Source: Flavobacteriales bacterium (lineage in GTDB: Bacteria > Bacteroidota > Bacteroidia > Flavobacteriales > JANQLC01). From it: a stretch of 39,932 nucleotides of DNA. Below the pieces are notes generated by a model. It had not been told where the DNA came from and did no database searches. It was given only the letters and a program-made list of their open reading frames with translations. This document shows, piece after piece, positions 32,094-39,932 of this stretch. Each line of letters starts with the position of its first letter. Within the stretch, counting starts at the first letter, position 1. The translations under genes and the position numbers were made by a program. The DNA lies in the NCBI GenBank assembly GCA_028280815.1, contig JANQLC010000016.1, forward strand, positions 1 to 39,932, read 5' to 3'.

Positions 32094-33094
32094 AAATACT
32101 GGTTACCGGAGCGGCAGGGTTTATCGGGTTTCACCTGGTAAAGCGTTTGTTGGCGGCAGGCCACGACGTATTGGGCATGGATGATCTCAATGCGTATTAC
32201 AATCCACAGCTCAAATGGGATCGCCTCGCTCAACTCGGTATCAAACGACCGTTCACATCGGGTAAAACCACCGAAAGTGCGCATGACCCAGGTTTTGCAT
32301 TTGTAAAGGCTTCCGTGACGGATGCCCATGCGGTCAAGCGGGTCTTTGGAGACTGTGGCTTTGATAAGGTCTGCCAGCTCGCAGCGCAGGCTGGTGTGCG
32401 TTACGGCTCGGAAAACCCCGGCGCGTATGTGCAGTGCAACCTGGTGGGTTTTTTCAACGTCTTGCAAACCGCGAAGGATTCCGCTTGCAAACACTTCGTC
32501 TATGCGAGCAGCAGCAGTGTGTATGGGGCTAGCAATCGAGTTCCCTCCGATGTGTCACAACCGACGGACAAGCCGCTGAGCCTCTATGCAGCTACGAAGA
32601 AGAGCAACGAGCTGCTCGCACATGTCTATTCGAACCTGTATCACTTGCCTACCACAGGACTGCGCTTTTTCACCGTTTACGGACCCTGGGGCAGGCCGGA
32701 TATGGCTTACTTCAGTTTTGCCGATAAAATTCAAAAAGGCTCACCCATACCGGTTTTTAATCACGGTGCGCTGAGCCGAGATATGACTTATATAGACGAT
32801 GTGGTAGAAGCTACCTACCGCATCTTGTCTCGGGAGCCCAAATCCGAATACGGGATTTACAACATTGGAAAGGGTGAACCCGTAGGTTTGACAAAGCTCA
32901 TCGAGACGCTTGAGGAAGTTTTGGGAAAGCGAGCTATAAAGGAGATGAAGCCGATGCAGCCAGGCGATGTTTACCAAACGCGTGCCCATGTGGATCGACT
33001 GGTGAAAGACTACGGATACAAACCAGAGACACCGCTAAAATTGGGTGTGCAGCATTTTGTGGATTGGTATTTGACATACCATCAGCTGAGGTGA
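32090..33094 (+). CDS. UDP-glucuronate 4-epimerase-like SDR enzyme
   Basis: A 334-residue extended short-chain dehydrogenase starting with TTG at 32090, overlapping the ugd stop. NAD site TGAAGFIGFHL (6-16); 'DDLNAYYNPQLKWDRLAQL', the stretch typical of GAE/CapI/LpsL epimerases; 'LAAQAGVRYGSENPGAYVQCNLVGFFNVL', whose QAGVRYS-like motif separates this group from galactose epimerases; SSSSVYG and the catalytic YAATK pair; 'RFFTVYGPWGRPDMAYFSFA'. It interconverts UDP-glucuronate and UDP-galacturonate, the natural step after Ugd. Coupling to ugd supports this over other sugar epimerases. Confidence 0.9.
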   Translation: MKILVTGAAGFIGFHLVKRLLAAGHDVLGMDDLNAYYNPQLKWDRLAQLGIKRPFTSGKTTESAHDPGFAFVKASVTDAHAVKRVFGDCGFDKVCQLAAQAGVRYGSENPGAYVQCNLVGFFNVLQTAKDSACKHFVYASSSSVYGASNRVPSDVSQPTDKPLSLYAATKKSNELLAHVYSNLYHLPTTGLRFFTVYGPWGRPDMAYFSFADKIQKGSPIPVFNHGALSRDMTYIDDVVEATYRILSREPKSEYGIYNIGKGEPVGLTKLIETLEEVLGKRAIKEMKPMQPGDVYQTRAHVDRLVKDYGYKPETPLKLGVQHFVDWYLTYHQLR

Positions 33095-33421
33095 GCGCTT
33101 TGCCCCGTAATTTGCTCTCCGCCGGCTGCCCATACATAGGGGGCTCGCTATCCTCTGCGCTCGTGCACGCCTTGAAAAAAGCGCCATAAAGCCTAAGCGT
33201 ACAAGGAGCGTGACCGAAACGGATGTGCTCTTCTCTTGCACACTGAAATTTACACTGTGGATCACCCTTTCATACGGGCTCAACATTTCGCCTTTTTTGT
33301 GCACGGGAGCCCCAATTCTAAATACCCTTTCAAAGCGCGTATAAATGCCTCGCTTTTCATTCTCGGCGATTAACCGTATTTTAGGGGCCTGAATTCTCAG
33401 GCGTGAAGCGAGATGCCCCAT
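33035..33421 (-). CDS. Doubtful minus-strand frame across the epimerase-rfbB gap
   Basis: A 128-codon open frame fills the 308-bp gap at 33095-33402 and overlaps the epimerase 3' end by 60 bp and the rfbB start by 19 bp. Its first 90 residues have a protein-like mix (LRIQAPKIRLIAENEKRG, FERVFRIGAPVHKKGEM, VNFSVQEKSTSVSVTLLVRLG) and normal codon use, while the end is low quality. It could be a real small antisense-oriented gene, a decayed one, or chance. No family recognised. If it is not a gene, the gap otherwise holds only the hairpin before rfbB. Confidence 0.22.
   Translation of the reverse strand: MGHLASRLRIQAPKIRLIAENEKRGIYTRFERVFRIGAPVHKKGEMLSPYERVIHSVNFSVQEKSTSVSVTLLVRLGFMALFSRRARAQRIASPLCMGSRRRANYGAKRSPQLMVCQIPIHKMLHTQF
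33387..33402 (+). promoter_or_regulatory. Hairpin abutting the rfbB start codon
   Basis: GCCTGA (33387-33392) pairs with TCAGGC (33397-33402) around ATTC. The 3' arm ends one base before the GTG at 33403, so the stem would lie in the ribosome-binding region. Confidence 0.35.
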
Positions 33422-34476
33422 ACAAGTGCATCGCGATAACCGGCGGGGCCGGCTTTATCGGTTCCCATGTGGTACGCCGGTTTTTGAAGGGCTATCCGAC
33501 TTATCAAATCATCAATCTCGACGCCTTGACGTATGCGGGAAACTTAGAAAACCTATCGGACGTCCAAGATGCTGAAAACCATCATTTCGAGAAGTGCGAC
33601 ATTCGCGATTTCGACGGGGTAAAGCGGGTTTTTCAAACGTACAAACCCGATGCGGTTATCCATTTGGCCGCGGAGACTCATGTGGATCGCTCAATCCAAA
33701 ATCCCCATGCGTTCGTAGAGACCAATGTGGTGGGCACCGTTAACCTGTTAAATGCCGCTCGCTCGCTGTGGAGGGGATCCCTGGAGGACAAACTGTTTTA
33801 CCACATATCCACGGATGAGGTATATGGCTCCTTAGGACCCAAAGGCTTTTTTACGGAATCCACGCCTTACGCCCCCCGGTCACCTTATGCCGCCTCTAAA
33901 GCGGCTTCCGATCAGCTGGTGCGGGCATACGGCAACACATTTAAGCTGCCCCTTGTCATCAGCCATTGCTCGAACAACTACGGTCCGAACCAGTTTCCAG
34001 AAAAGTTAATCCCGCTCTTCATATACAACATTCAACACGAAAAACCCCTGCCGGTTTACGGCGATGGCAAACACGTCCGCGACTGGCTCTTCGTCGTCGA
34101 CCACGCGGTGGCCATCGACCGGGTTTTTCACCGGGGAAAAGTAGGAGCGACCTACAACATCGGAGGCTGTAACGAATGGACGAATCTCGACTTGGTGCAT
34201 CTGCTCTGTGGGTTGATGGATGAGAAGCTGGGAAATGCAGCCGGAAGCGCAGCAAGGCTTATCAAATTGGTAGCAGACCGACCCGGGCACGACAGGCGTT
34301 ATGCGATTGATACCACAAAGATCCGTTGCGAATTGGGGTGGAAGCCCACCGTTGCTTTTGAGCGGGGTTTGTCACAGACGATAGATTGGTATAGGGCTCA
34401 CAAAGCCTGGGTTGACGCGGTCGTGTCTAGTGCACATCGACGGTTTTACACCGAACCACAAGGCGATGTAATATGA
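33403..34476 (+). CDS. rfbB: dTDP-glucose 4,6-dehydratase
   Basis: A 357-residue protein from the GTG at 33403. NAD motif [10 protein letters not shown] (13-22); '[13 protein letters not shown]'; '[12 protein letters not shown]'; the catalytic Thr-Asp-Glu of STDEVYG (T137, D138, E139) and Tyr/Lys of YAASK (Y162, K166); '[18 protein letters not shown]'; '[11 protein letters not shown]' near the C-terminus. It converts dTDP-glucose to dTDP-4-keto-6-deoxyglucose, the branch point to dTDP-rhamnose and related deoxysugars. It overlaps rfbA by 4 nt (ATGA). RfbC and RfbD are not in this window, so the final sugar cannot be named. Confidence 0.95.
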   Translation: MKRDAPYKCIAITGGAGFIGSHVVRRFLKGYPTYQIINLDALTYAGNLENLSDVQDAENHHFEKCDIRDFDGVKRVFQTYKPDAVIHLAAETHVDRSIQNPHAFVETNVVGTVNLLNAARSLWRGSLEDKLFYHISTDEVYGSLGPKGFFTESTPYAPRSPYAASKAASDQLVRAYGNTFKLPLVISHCSNNYGPNQFPEKLIPLFIYNIQHEKPLPVYGDGKHVRDWLFVVDHAVAIDRVFHRGKVGATYNIGGCNEWTNLDLVHLLCGLMDEKLGNAAGSAARLIKLVADRPGHDRRYAIDTTKIRCELGWKPTVAFERGLSQTIDWYRAHKAWVDAVVSSAHRRFYTEPQGDVI

Positions 34477-35336
34477 AGGGAATCGTTTTGGCCGCCGGGT
34501 CGGGCACGCGCTTGTATCCGTTGACCGTAGCGGTGAGCAAACAATTGATGCCGGTTTATGACAAACCGATGATCTACTACCCGCTGTCGGTTTTGATGCT
34601 GGCCAAAATCCGTGAAATACGGTTGATCACCACAGCTGCAGATGCCGACAACTTTAAAAAACTCCTCGGAGATGGCAGCCAACTCGGTTGTCGATTCTCT
34701 TATGCCGTACAACCCAGGCCCGCTGGCCTGGCACAAGCCTTCCCCCTCAGTGCGGATTTCATAGGCTCGGACAGCGTCGCTTTGATCTTGGGGGATAACC
34801 TCTTCTACGGTTCTGCCCTGCCGCAGCTTTTGCAGTCCAAATTAAACCCGAAAGGAGCTACGGTGTTTGCCTATCCCGTAGCGAATCCAAAACGCTATGG
34901 CGTGGTCGAATTCGATGCTTCAGGCAAGGCGGTTTCACTAGAGGAGAAACCCGAAAATCCGAAATCTAAGTTTGCGGTTCCCGGTTTGTACTTTTACGAC
35001 AACCGTGTGGTGGAAATCGCCGCACGGGTGGAGCCGAGCGCGCGCGGAGAATACGAAATTACGGATGTGAATAGAGCGTATTTACAAAAGGGAGCGCTGG
35101 ATGTAGGGATATTGGACAGGGGGACGGCCTGGTTGGATACGGGTACCTTTGATTCGCTGCACGCAGCTGCTGAATTCGTAAGGGTAATTCAGGAACGCCA
35201 GGGCCTAAAAATCGGTTGCATCGAAGAGGTGGCCTACCGCTGTGGCTTTATCGACGGAAGCCAATTGCGCAAACTGGCTGAACGCTATGGAAAAAGCGAT
35301 TACGGGAATTATTTAGAAGATGTAGCCACAACCTAA
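34473..35336 (+). CDS. rfbA: Glucose-1-phosphate thymidylyltransferase
   Basis: A 287-residue protein of the expected length. The nucleotide-binding signature GSGTRLYP (9-16), followed by '[20 protein letters not shown]', is diagnostic. Also '[14 protein letters not shown]', '[11 protein letters not shown]', '[22 protein letters not shown]' and '[17 protein letters not shown]'. It joins glucose-1-phosphate and dTTP to make dTDP-glucose, the substrate of RfbB just upstream, with which it is translationally coupled. It is the last gene of the sugar-nucleotide cluster; a repeat block follows. Confidence 0.96.
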   Translation: MKGIVLAAGSGTRLYPLTVAVSKQLMPVYDKPMIYYPLSVLMLAKIREIRLITTAADADNFKKLLGDGSQLGCRFSYAVQPRPAGLAQAFPLSADFIGSDSVALILGDNLFYGSALPQLLQSKLNPKGATVFAYPVANPKRYGVVEFDASGKAVSLEEKPENPKSKFAVPGLYFYDNRVVEIAARVEPSARGEYEITDVNRAYLQKGALDVGILDRGTAWLDTGTFDSLHAAAEFVRVIQERQGLKIGCIEEVAYRCGFIDGSQLRKLAERYGKSDYGNYLEDVATT

Positions 35337-36946
35337 GGCGCTTTTGTCCCATGCTGATCGATTTAAAGGCCCTATAGACAAACAGCAAAAAAATAAGCGC
35401 TTTGTTCAGACGCTTATCCCAAGCGACTTAAAGCCGACATTGAGACCCTGCACCCGGCAGCCCGGGCACGGACAAAACGAAAAAGACCTGCTTTTTCAAG
35501 CCGCTACCGCGGATTGCATACAGGAAAATACCGAGCGCAAAAACGGAAGGGCAATTCCGGGGTTTTACATCACCCACAGGGACAGAGATGGCACCCTTTT
35601 CAAAACGGCCCGCAGGGGCAGAACCAAATAAGTGAGACAGGCTTTCAAACCGACACAAAGGCAAAAAAACAACCCTCTTTTGGTTAACAGAGGGACGAAG
35701 CAAGGAGCATCCCGGTTTTCAAACCGACTTCCACAGGACAGAGACAAAAAGGCTAAAAATAGAAATGGGAGAGCAGATCAGCCGCAGAGACAAGCCGAAA
35801 AATAACACCGCTTCTCGCCCCCTACAAAAGCCCAAAAAACAAATGCCGAGTTTTCAGCGTCAACACAAAGAATAAACCCCTCTTTTCAAACGGACTCTCA
35901 CGAGAAAAAAGACTGAACGCTCAGACCACCTACAGACAAAGACAAAAGAATGCGATTAAAGCCAGTATAAAAGGACGACCAACAAAAAGATAAAACCGAT
36001 CCCTTTAGAAGCGCCCCAGCTTGAACACATAATAAAAGTCAGCGCAGCCGACCACAGGGGCAAACGCAAAAAAACGAGTCCAAGTCTCCAAACCCACGCA
36101 AGAGGACGAAGGAAAAGCGGGCTCTCTTCAAGCCGACTCCGCAAAGAGACGTCGAAAAAATAAAATCGATCTCTTTAGAAGCGCCCCAGCTTGAACACAT
36201 AATAAAAGTCAGCGCAGCTGACCACAGGGGCAAACGCAAAAAGCACAGGGAACTCTTCAAAGGCGTCAAAAGCGAATAAAAACAAGCCCAGCGCTTAAAC
36301 CGACTCCCTCAGACAAATACAAAAAACAAAGGCTGAGCGTTCAGCCCCCACACGGATTATAGGTCGCGATTGGGCTTTTGCAACCGAACCTAGGACAGAG
36401 AAAAACAAAACGACACCCCAGCCTTTCAAAAGCCCAGCAGAAACGAATACGAAAATATCCCTTTTTCAGCACACCCCTACAAGACAAACAACAAAAAGAT
36501 AAGTCCAGCACCCAGGCCGACCGCAACGGAATAAAAATACCCCTTTTTTAACCCACTCCCTCAGAGACAAACACAAAAAACAACCCTCTTTTTCAGGCTA
36601 TACCCATACGATTTATGCCGTGATTGGGGTTTTGTGATCAACACACCGCACAGGCGCGTAAAATCAAAAAATAAATCCTTCTTTTCAAGACACTGCACAC
36701 AGGTAATAGGTGGAGAAAACGAGTTCCTTTCCAATCCATACAAGACAAAAGAAGGGCGGGGACAAAGTCAAAAAGCAAGGCCGGGACCTCAGATTGGGCG
36801 AGCCGACAAAAGGATTAGCCCGCCGTTCTGCACAGGCATCTCAATCGATAACCACTGCTCCTTGCAGGGACCCCCATGCGTCCCGTCTTCGCCATCAATC
36901 CACCAGCACCTGCAGTTGTATGGCTATTGTAAAGGGATACCACGCA
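35337..36946 (+). repeat. 1.6 kb gene-free block of degenerate co-oriented repeats
   Basis: No credible gene. The same family as at 997-2080, with many plus-strand cores: CTTTTTCAAGCCG (35488 region), CTTTTCAAAACGG (35597 region), TTTTCAAACCGACTTCCACAG (35716 region) and CTTTTCAAACGGACTC (35880 region), each followed by A-rich ACAAAAAGATAAG-like stretches. An inverted repeat ATAAGCG/CGCTTAT (35393-35399 and 35411-35417) lies 57 bp after rfbA but has no T-run, so it is not called a terminator. A 70-bp duplication is at 36003-36242. Confidence 0.7.
36003..36242 (+). repeat. Direct duplication of 70 bp, 170 bp apart
   Basis: 36003-36072 and 36173-36242 are identical except for one base (C at 36049, T at 36219). 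Each copy begins CTTTAGAAGCGCCCCAGCTT and ends CAAACGCAAAAA. Similarity extends about 15 bp further left with a few changes. The intervening 100 bp is ordinary family sequence. Confidence 0.92.
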
Positions 36947-37912
36947 TCAGGCCACCCGCATCGAGTCTGCGACCGAAGCCATGTATTTTTCAGCATCCAA
37001 AGCAGCCATACAACCCGATCCAGCTGCCGTGATCGCCTGCCTGTACACCTTGTCCTTTACATCACCTGCAGCAAAAACGCCGGGCCGCGCAGTCCGCGTC
37101 GAATCGGGATCGGTGACCAAATAACCGAGTTGATCCATGGCCAATTGCCCTTCGAAAATAGCTGTGTTGGGCTTGTGGCCGATGGCGAGAAAGACGCCTT
37201 CCAGTTCGATCCGCCGCAGTTCTCGCGTCTGGTTGTGAAAGACTTCTATACCGGTGACCAGGCGTTCACCCAAAACTTCTCGCAACTCGGTATGGAACAA
37301 CACTTTTAAGTTTTTCGTATTCTCCGCTCTGTGTTGCATGGCTTTGCTCGCTCTAAAGTGGTCCTTTCGTATCAATAGGTAAACGACTCGGCAGAGCTTA
37401 GCGAGATAAGTAGCCTCTTCAACGGCGGAATCCCCACCGCCCACAACGGCTACGCGCTGGCCTTTAAAAAAGAACCCATCACAGGTGGCACAGGCGGAAA
37501 CGCCGCTGCCCAACAGGCGCTTTTCAGACGCCAGCCCCAAATATTTGGCCGAAGCACCAGTGCTGATAATGAGCGAACGAGCGCGAACTTCTGCACCTCC
37601 GTCGACGACGAGTTTGTGCCACCCCCCCCGCGCTTTGGAAAGTGTTACAGCGGTTACCGCAGCCAAGCGCACATCGGTACCGAAGCGCTCGGCCTGGCTG
37701 CGCAAATCTTCCATCAGCACAGGCCCTTGGACGCCAGACGGATAGCCGGGAAAATTATCCACCTCAGTAGTCGTGGTCAACTGCCCCCCGGGCTCCATAC
37801 CCGTGTAGATCACCGGGTGTAAATCCGCACGGGCGGCGTAAACGGCAGCCGTGTATCCCGCAGGGCCCGAGCCTATGATCGCACAGGCCAATTCTTCGAT
37901 TTGATCATTCAT
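36947..37912 (-). CDS. trxB: Thioredoxin reductase
   Basis: A 321-residue flavoprotein. FAD-binding GSGPAGYTAA (14-23), 'GMEPGGQLTTTTEVDNFPGYP' (38-58), redox centre CATC (141-144), NADPH-binding GGGDSAVEEA (158-167), 'FLAIGHKPNT' and the C-terminal FAD contact 'GVFAAGDVKDKVYRQAITAAGSGCMAALDA'. It reduces thioredoxin with NADPH; the trxA at 532 is the natural partner. The ATG at 37912 gives the standard N-terminus. An AT-rich intergenic segment with a 14-bp palindrome precedes it; holA lies upstream in the same orientation, 96 bp away. Confidence 0.96.
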   Translation of the reverse strand: MNDQIEELACAIIGSGPAGYTAAVYAARADLHPVIYTGMEPGGQLTTTTEVDNFPGYPSGVQGPVLMEDLRSQAERFGTDVRLAAVTAVTLSKARGGWHKLVVDGGAEVRARSLIISTGASAKYLGLASEKRLLGSGVSACATCDGFFFKGQRVAVVGGGDSAVEEATYLAKLCRVVYLLIRKDHFRASKAMQHRAENTKNLKVLFHTELREVLGERLVTGIEVFHNQTRELRRIELEGVFLAIGHKPNTAIFEGQLAMDQLGYLVTDPDSTRTARPGVFAAGDVKDKVYRQAITAAGSGCMAALDAEKYMASVADSMRVA

Positions 37913-37918
37913 AAAAAC

Positions 37919-37964
37919 GTTTATATATAAACATTAAACAGTTCTATATTTTAATGATTGTTTA
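37919..37964 (-). promoter_or_regulatory. AT-rich palindromes upstream of trxB
   Basis: GTTTATATATAAAC (37919-37932) is a perfect 14-bp palindrome 6 nt before the trxB ATG. Next to it, TAAACA (37935-37940) and TGTTTA (37959-37964) form an inverted repeat around 18 nt. They could be operators or act on translation. No clear TAnnTTTG box was found here. Confidence 0.35.
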
Positions 37965-38008
37965 TCTCATACATATTACGTTTCTTATTATTGCACAAAA
38001 TTTATCTT

Positions 38009-39013
38009 TCAATGCATAATTTTGAACACCAGTTCTTTCAGAATGCCGAAATGATTGGCAAGCGCACCGACACCCTTTGATCGGGCATCGGCTTCTCGAA
38101 TATACGAAATGCACTGAATGGCTTTTTTCAGGCGGTAATTCCGGCTGGCGATTCGGTAATCCCCCACAAAAAAACGGCTGACTCCCAACTTATTGGAAAT
38201 GTGTTGCACCGACTTATCCGGCTCTGTGTGATAGGTGATCAGGTGGGTAAAAAAGTTATACAGCAGGCTAAGGGTAAGCGAGAGGGGATGGGCCTTTGAA
38301 TTGGCGCTAAAGTAATTGACGATTTGATGAGCTTTTTTCACCTCTCGACTGCCCACCGCTCTGAGCAACTCAAAGTTGTTGTAATCCTTGCTGATGCCCG
38401 TGTTGCATTCTATGATTTCCGCTGTAATCCTTTGGCCTTTGGGAACGACCAGCGCCAATTTGCGCAACTCCTTATCGATTCGAGATAGGTCCGAGCCCAA
38501 GAATTCGCTCAGCAAATGGCTGGCCCTTTCATCGATGCTATATCCCCTAGCGCGCAACTCGGAAGCAATCCAAGCTGGAACCGCATCCGCATACAGGGGT
38601 TTTGACTCGAAGATGACGCCGTTCCGCTCGATGAGTTTGTATAGTTTCTTGCGCGCGTCCAGCTTTTTGTATTTGTAATTGAGCACCAAAAGGGTCGAAG
38701 CCAGCGGATTTTCGGCATAAGCACTCAGGCGATCAATCGCATGGTACAGCTGTTGGGCCTCGCGCACGATCACCAGCTGATAGTCGGACAGTATCGGGTA
38801 GCGCTTGGCATGTTCAACGATGGCATCGACGGTCGTTTCACCGCCGTACAAGACAATCCGATTGAAGCTCTGCTGCGATTCTGTCAAAACGCGATCTGCG
38901 ATATGGTTTGAAATCGAATCGATGAAATAAGGCTCCTCACCCATCAGCAGGTAAATGGGTGCATAGTGCCGGGCTTTGATCCGTTCGATTATCGCACTGT
39001 AACCGCTATTCAT
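38009..39013 (-). CDS. holA: DNA polymerase III delta subunit
   Basis: A 334-residue protein. The N-terminal 'YAPIYLLMGEEPYFIDSISNHI' is the HolA/AAA-like domain I start, and 'YPILSDYQLVIVREAQQL' follows as the second signature (family form: P....rrlv.v..a). The C-terminal collar has 'YNNFELLRAVGSREVKKAHQIVNYF' and 'SLTLSLLYNFFTHL'. The delta subunit opens the sliding clamp and is part of the clamp-loader complex. The family diverges strongly, but the layout and length are right for Bacteroidota. The ATG at 39013 directly follows the repeat block on its 5' side. Confidence 0.85.
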   Translation of the reverse strand: MNSGYSAIIERIKARHYAPIYLLMGEEPYFIDSISNHIADRVLTESQQSFNRIVLYGGETTVDAIVEHAKRYPILSDYQLVIVREAQQLYHAIDRLSAYAENPLASTLLVLNYKYKKLDARKKLYKLIERNGVIFESKPLYADAVPAWIASELRARGYSIDERASHLLSEFLGSDLSRIDKELRKLALVVPKGQRITAEIIECNTGISKDYNNFELLRAVGSREVKKAHQIVNYFSANSKAHPLSLTLSLLYNFFTHLITYHTEPDKSVQHISNKLGVSRFFVGDYRIASRNYRLKKAIQCISYIREADARSKGVGALANHFGILKELVFKIMH

Positions 39014-39932
39014 AAGCTGCGAAGATACGCATACTCAGGGGTGCAAGCGCAAAAAAAACAAGCCCGGGCCTTAGACCGTCTCCATGAGATATATATACGC
39101 CAAATCGCGACGCTGCAGCTGGAGTATTAGGCCAGACAAATAACAAAACAAGGCCCCTTCTAAGCCACTGTGAGAGGCCAAAAGCGAAGGGTGAGTCAAA
39201 CTGATGTGAGAAACACAAAAAAGACTTAGCTCTTCAAGACGAACCCTGGCGGGCAAAGGTTGGAAAATAAGAAGGCCTATTTAAGTCGTCACGCACAGAC
39301 AAGTGCAAGAGATGAAGGTGGTTTTTTAAATCACCCAAGAAGAACGGCCCCTTTTTAAACCCACCACAACTGCCATAAAAGGCTATGAATCAAAAATAAG
39401 CGCGATTCTCGCTAGCTGTATAAGGATAAAGGCAACAGCCTGCTCTCAAACCCCTACGCGGAGAAAAATGCTATGCGCTTTCAAACCCGCACAAAAGGAA
39501 AGGGGCAAAAAAACAAACCGCTTTCTCCAAGCCACCGCAAGAGAGTAAAGCCGAGAAAACGAGCTGAGCAACCGCAAACCATCCAACCCAATCCATGCAC
39601 TCACTCAAATAAACTCACCAAATGATTATAAACAACGCAAACCGACTAAGCCAGCGCAAGGGGACAAAAACAACACAACCCAAAACCCGCAGGCGTCAAG
39701 CGTAGAAAAACCCAGGCAAAAGACTCGACGAGGGACAGCCCAATCAACGCATTAGCGACAAGCAACCCGCCAACGCAGACCAGCCAGCCCATGCAAGGGT
39801 AAAACACCAACTCAAAGCCCGCGCACGCCAACTGTAGAAAGGACAAATGCGAATAACCCGATGGAGACGAGCCAATCCCAGTAGCACAATCCAAAACCCA
39901 CTCGAACCCATTGCAAAAAAGACCGATGAGAA
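39014..39932 (+). repeat. Gene-free repeat block at the right edge
   Basis: 919 bp to the end of the window without a credible gene. It belongs to the same plus-strand family (TCTCAAACCCC near 39435, CTTTCAAACCC near 39478), turning into G/T-poor CCAACCCA-type sequence from about 39560. It contains the second copy (39497-39590) of the dispersed repeat at 27210-27303. The block probably continues beyond the window. Confidence 0.65.

Overview
The window comes from a bacterium of the phylum Bacteroidota. Supporting signs are the C-terminus of a SusD/RagB outer-membrane nutrient-binding protein at the left edge, promoters with the phylum's -33 TTTG / -7 TAnnTTTG elements, a DUF4834-type small protein beside a long YfhO-type membrane protein, tandem SurA/PpiC chaperone genes, and a DUF2586-type tail sheath. 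I cannot place it to genus. Genes are close to balanced in GC. They are separated by unusually long gene-free blocks (0.3-2.8 kb) filled with degenerate, A/C-rich repeats that all point the same way.

Layout. 1-996: SusD end, trxA, tRNA-Asp. 997-2080: repeat-filled spacer. 2081-19713: a compact phage-tail-like island. It has a LexA/CI-type S24 repressor with a divergent operator-promoter, several small unknown genes, two leftward genes that look like a tail terminator and a gp25/W-like baseplate protein, and a rightward operon. The operon encodes sheath, tube, a tail-assembly chaperone pair joined by a -1 frameshift, a short repeat-built tape measure, a DUF6046-like protein, hub, spike, a membrane/coiled-coil protein, a LysM protein, fibre proteins, a duplicated unknown gene pair, a fibre chaperone-like protein, baseplate J and I-like proteins and a histidine-rich collar/needle protein. 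I found no terminase, portal, capsid, integrase or AAA+ ATPase. The simplest reading is a headless contractile tail particle (R-type tailocin, or rhapidosome-like object) under repressor control, rather than a complete prophage or a classical ATPase-containing extracellular injection system.

20164-23556: a periplasmic folding operon (PpiC-like lipoprotein and SurA) and a Ca2+/Na+ antiporter. 23713-35336: surface-polysaccharide genes. These are a Wzx-like flippase, then after a 2.8 kb repeat block a YfhO-family membrane protein and a DUF4834 protein on the minus strand, and on the plus strand UDP-glucose dehydrogenase, a UDP-glucuronate-4-epimerase-like enzyme, RfbB and RfbA. 36947-39013: trxB and holA on the minus strand. 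The window ends in another repeat block.

Most striking observations: a textbook dnaX-like frameshift cassette (internal Shine-Dalgarno, A AAA AAG, 7-nt spacer, 8-bp hairpin) in the tail chaperone gene; two divergent tail promoters that share the same non-consensus -7 box; a repressor operator whose inverted repeat brackets the promoter; a tape measure made of about 40-residue repeats; HxH motifs on a 12-residue period in the collar protein; and the co-oriented intergenic repeat family.
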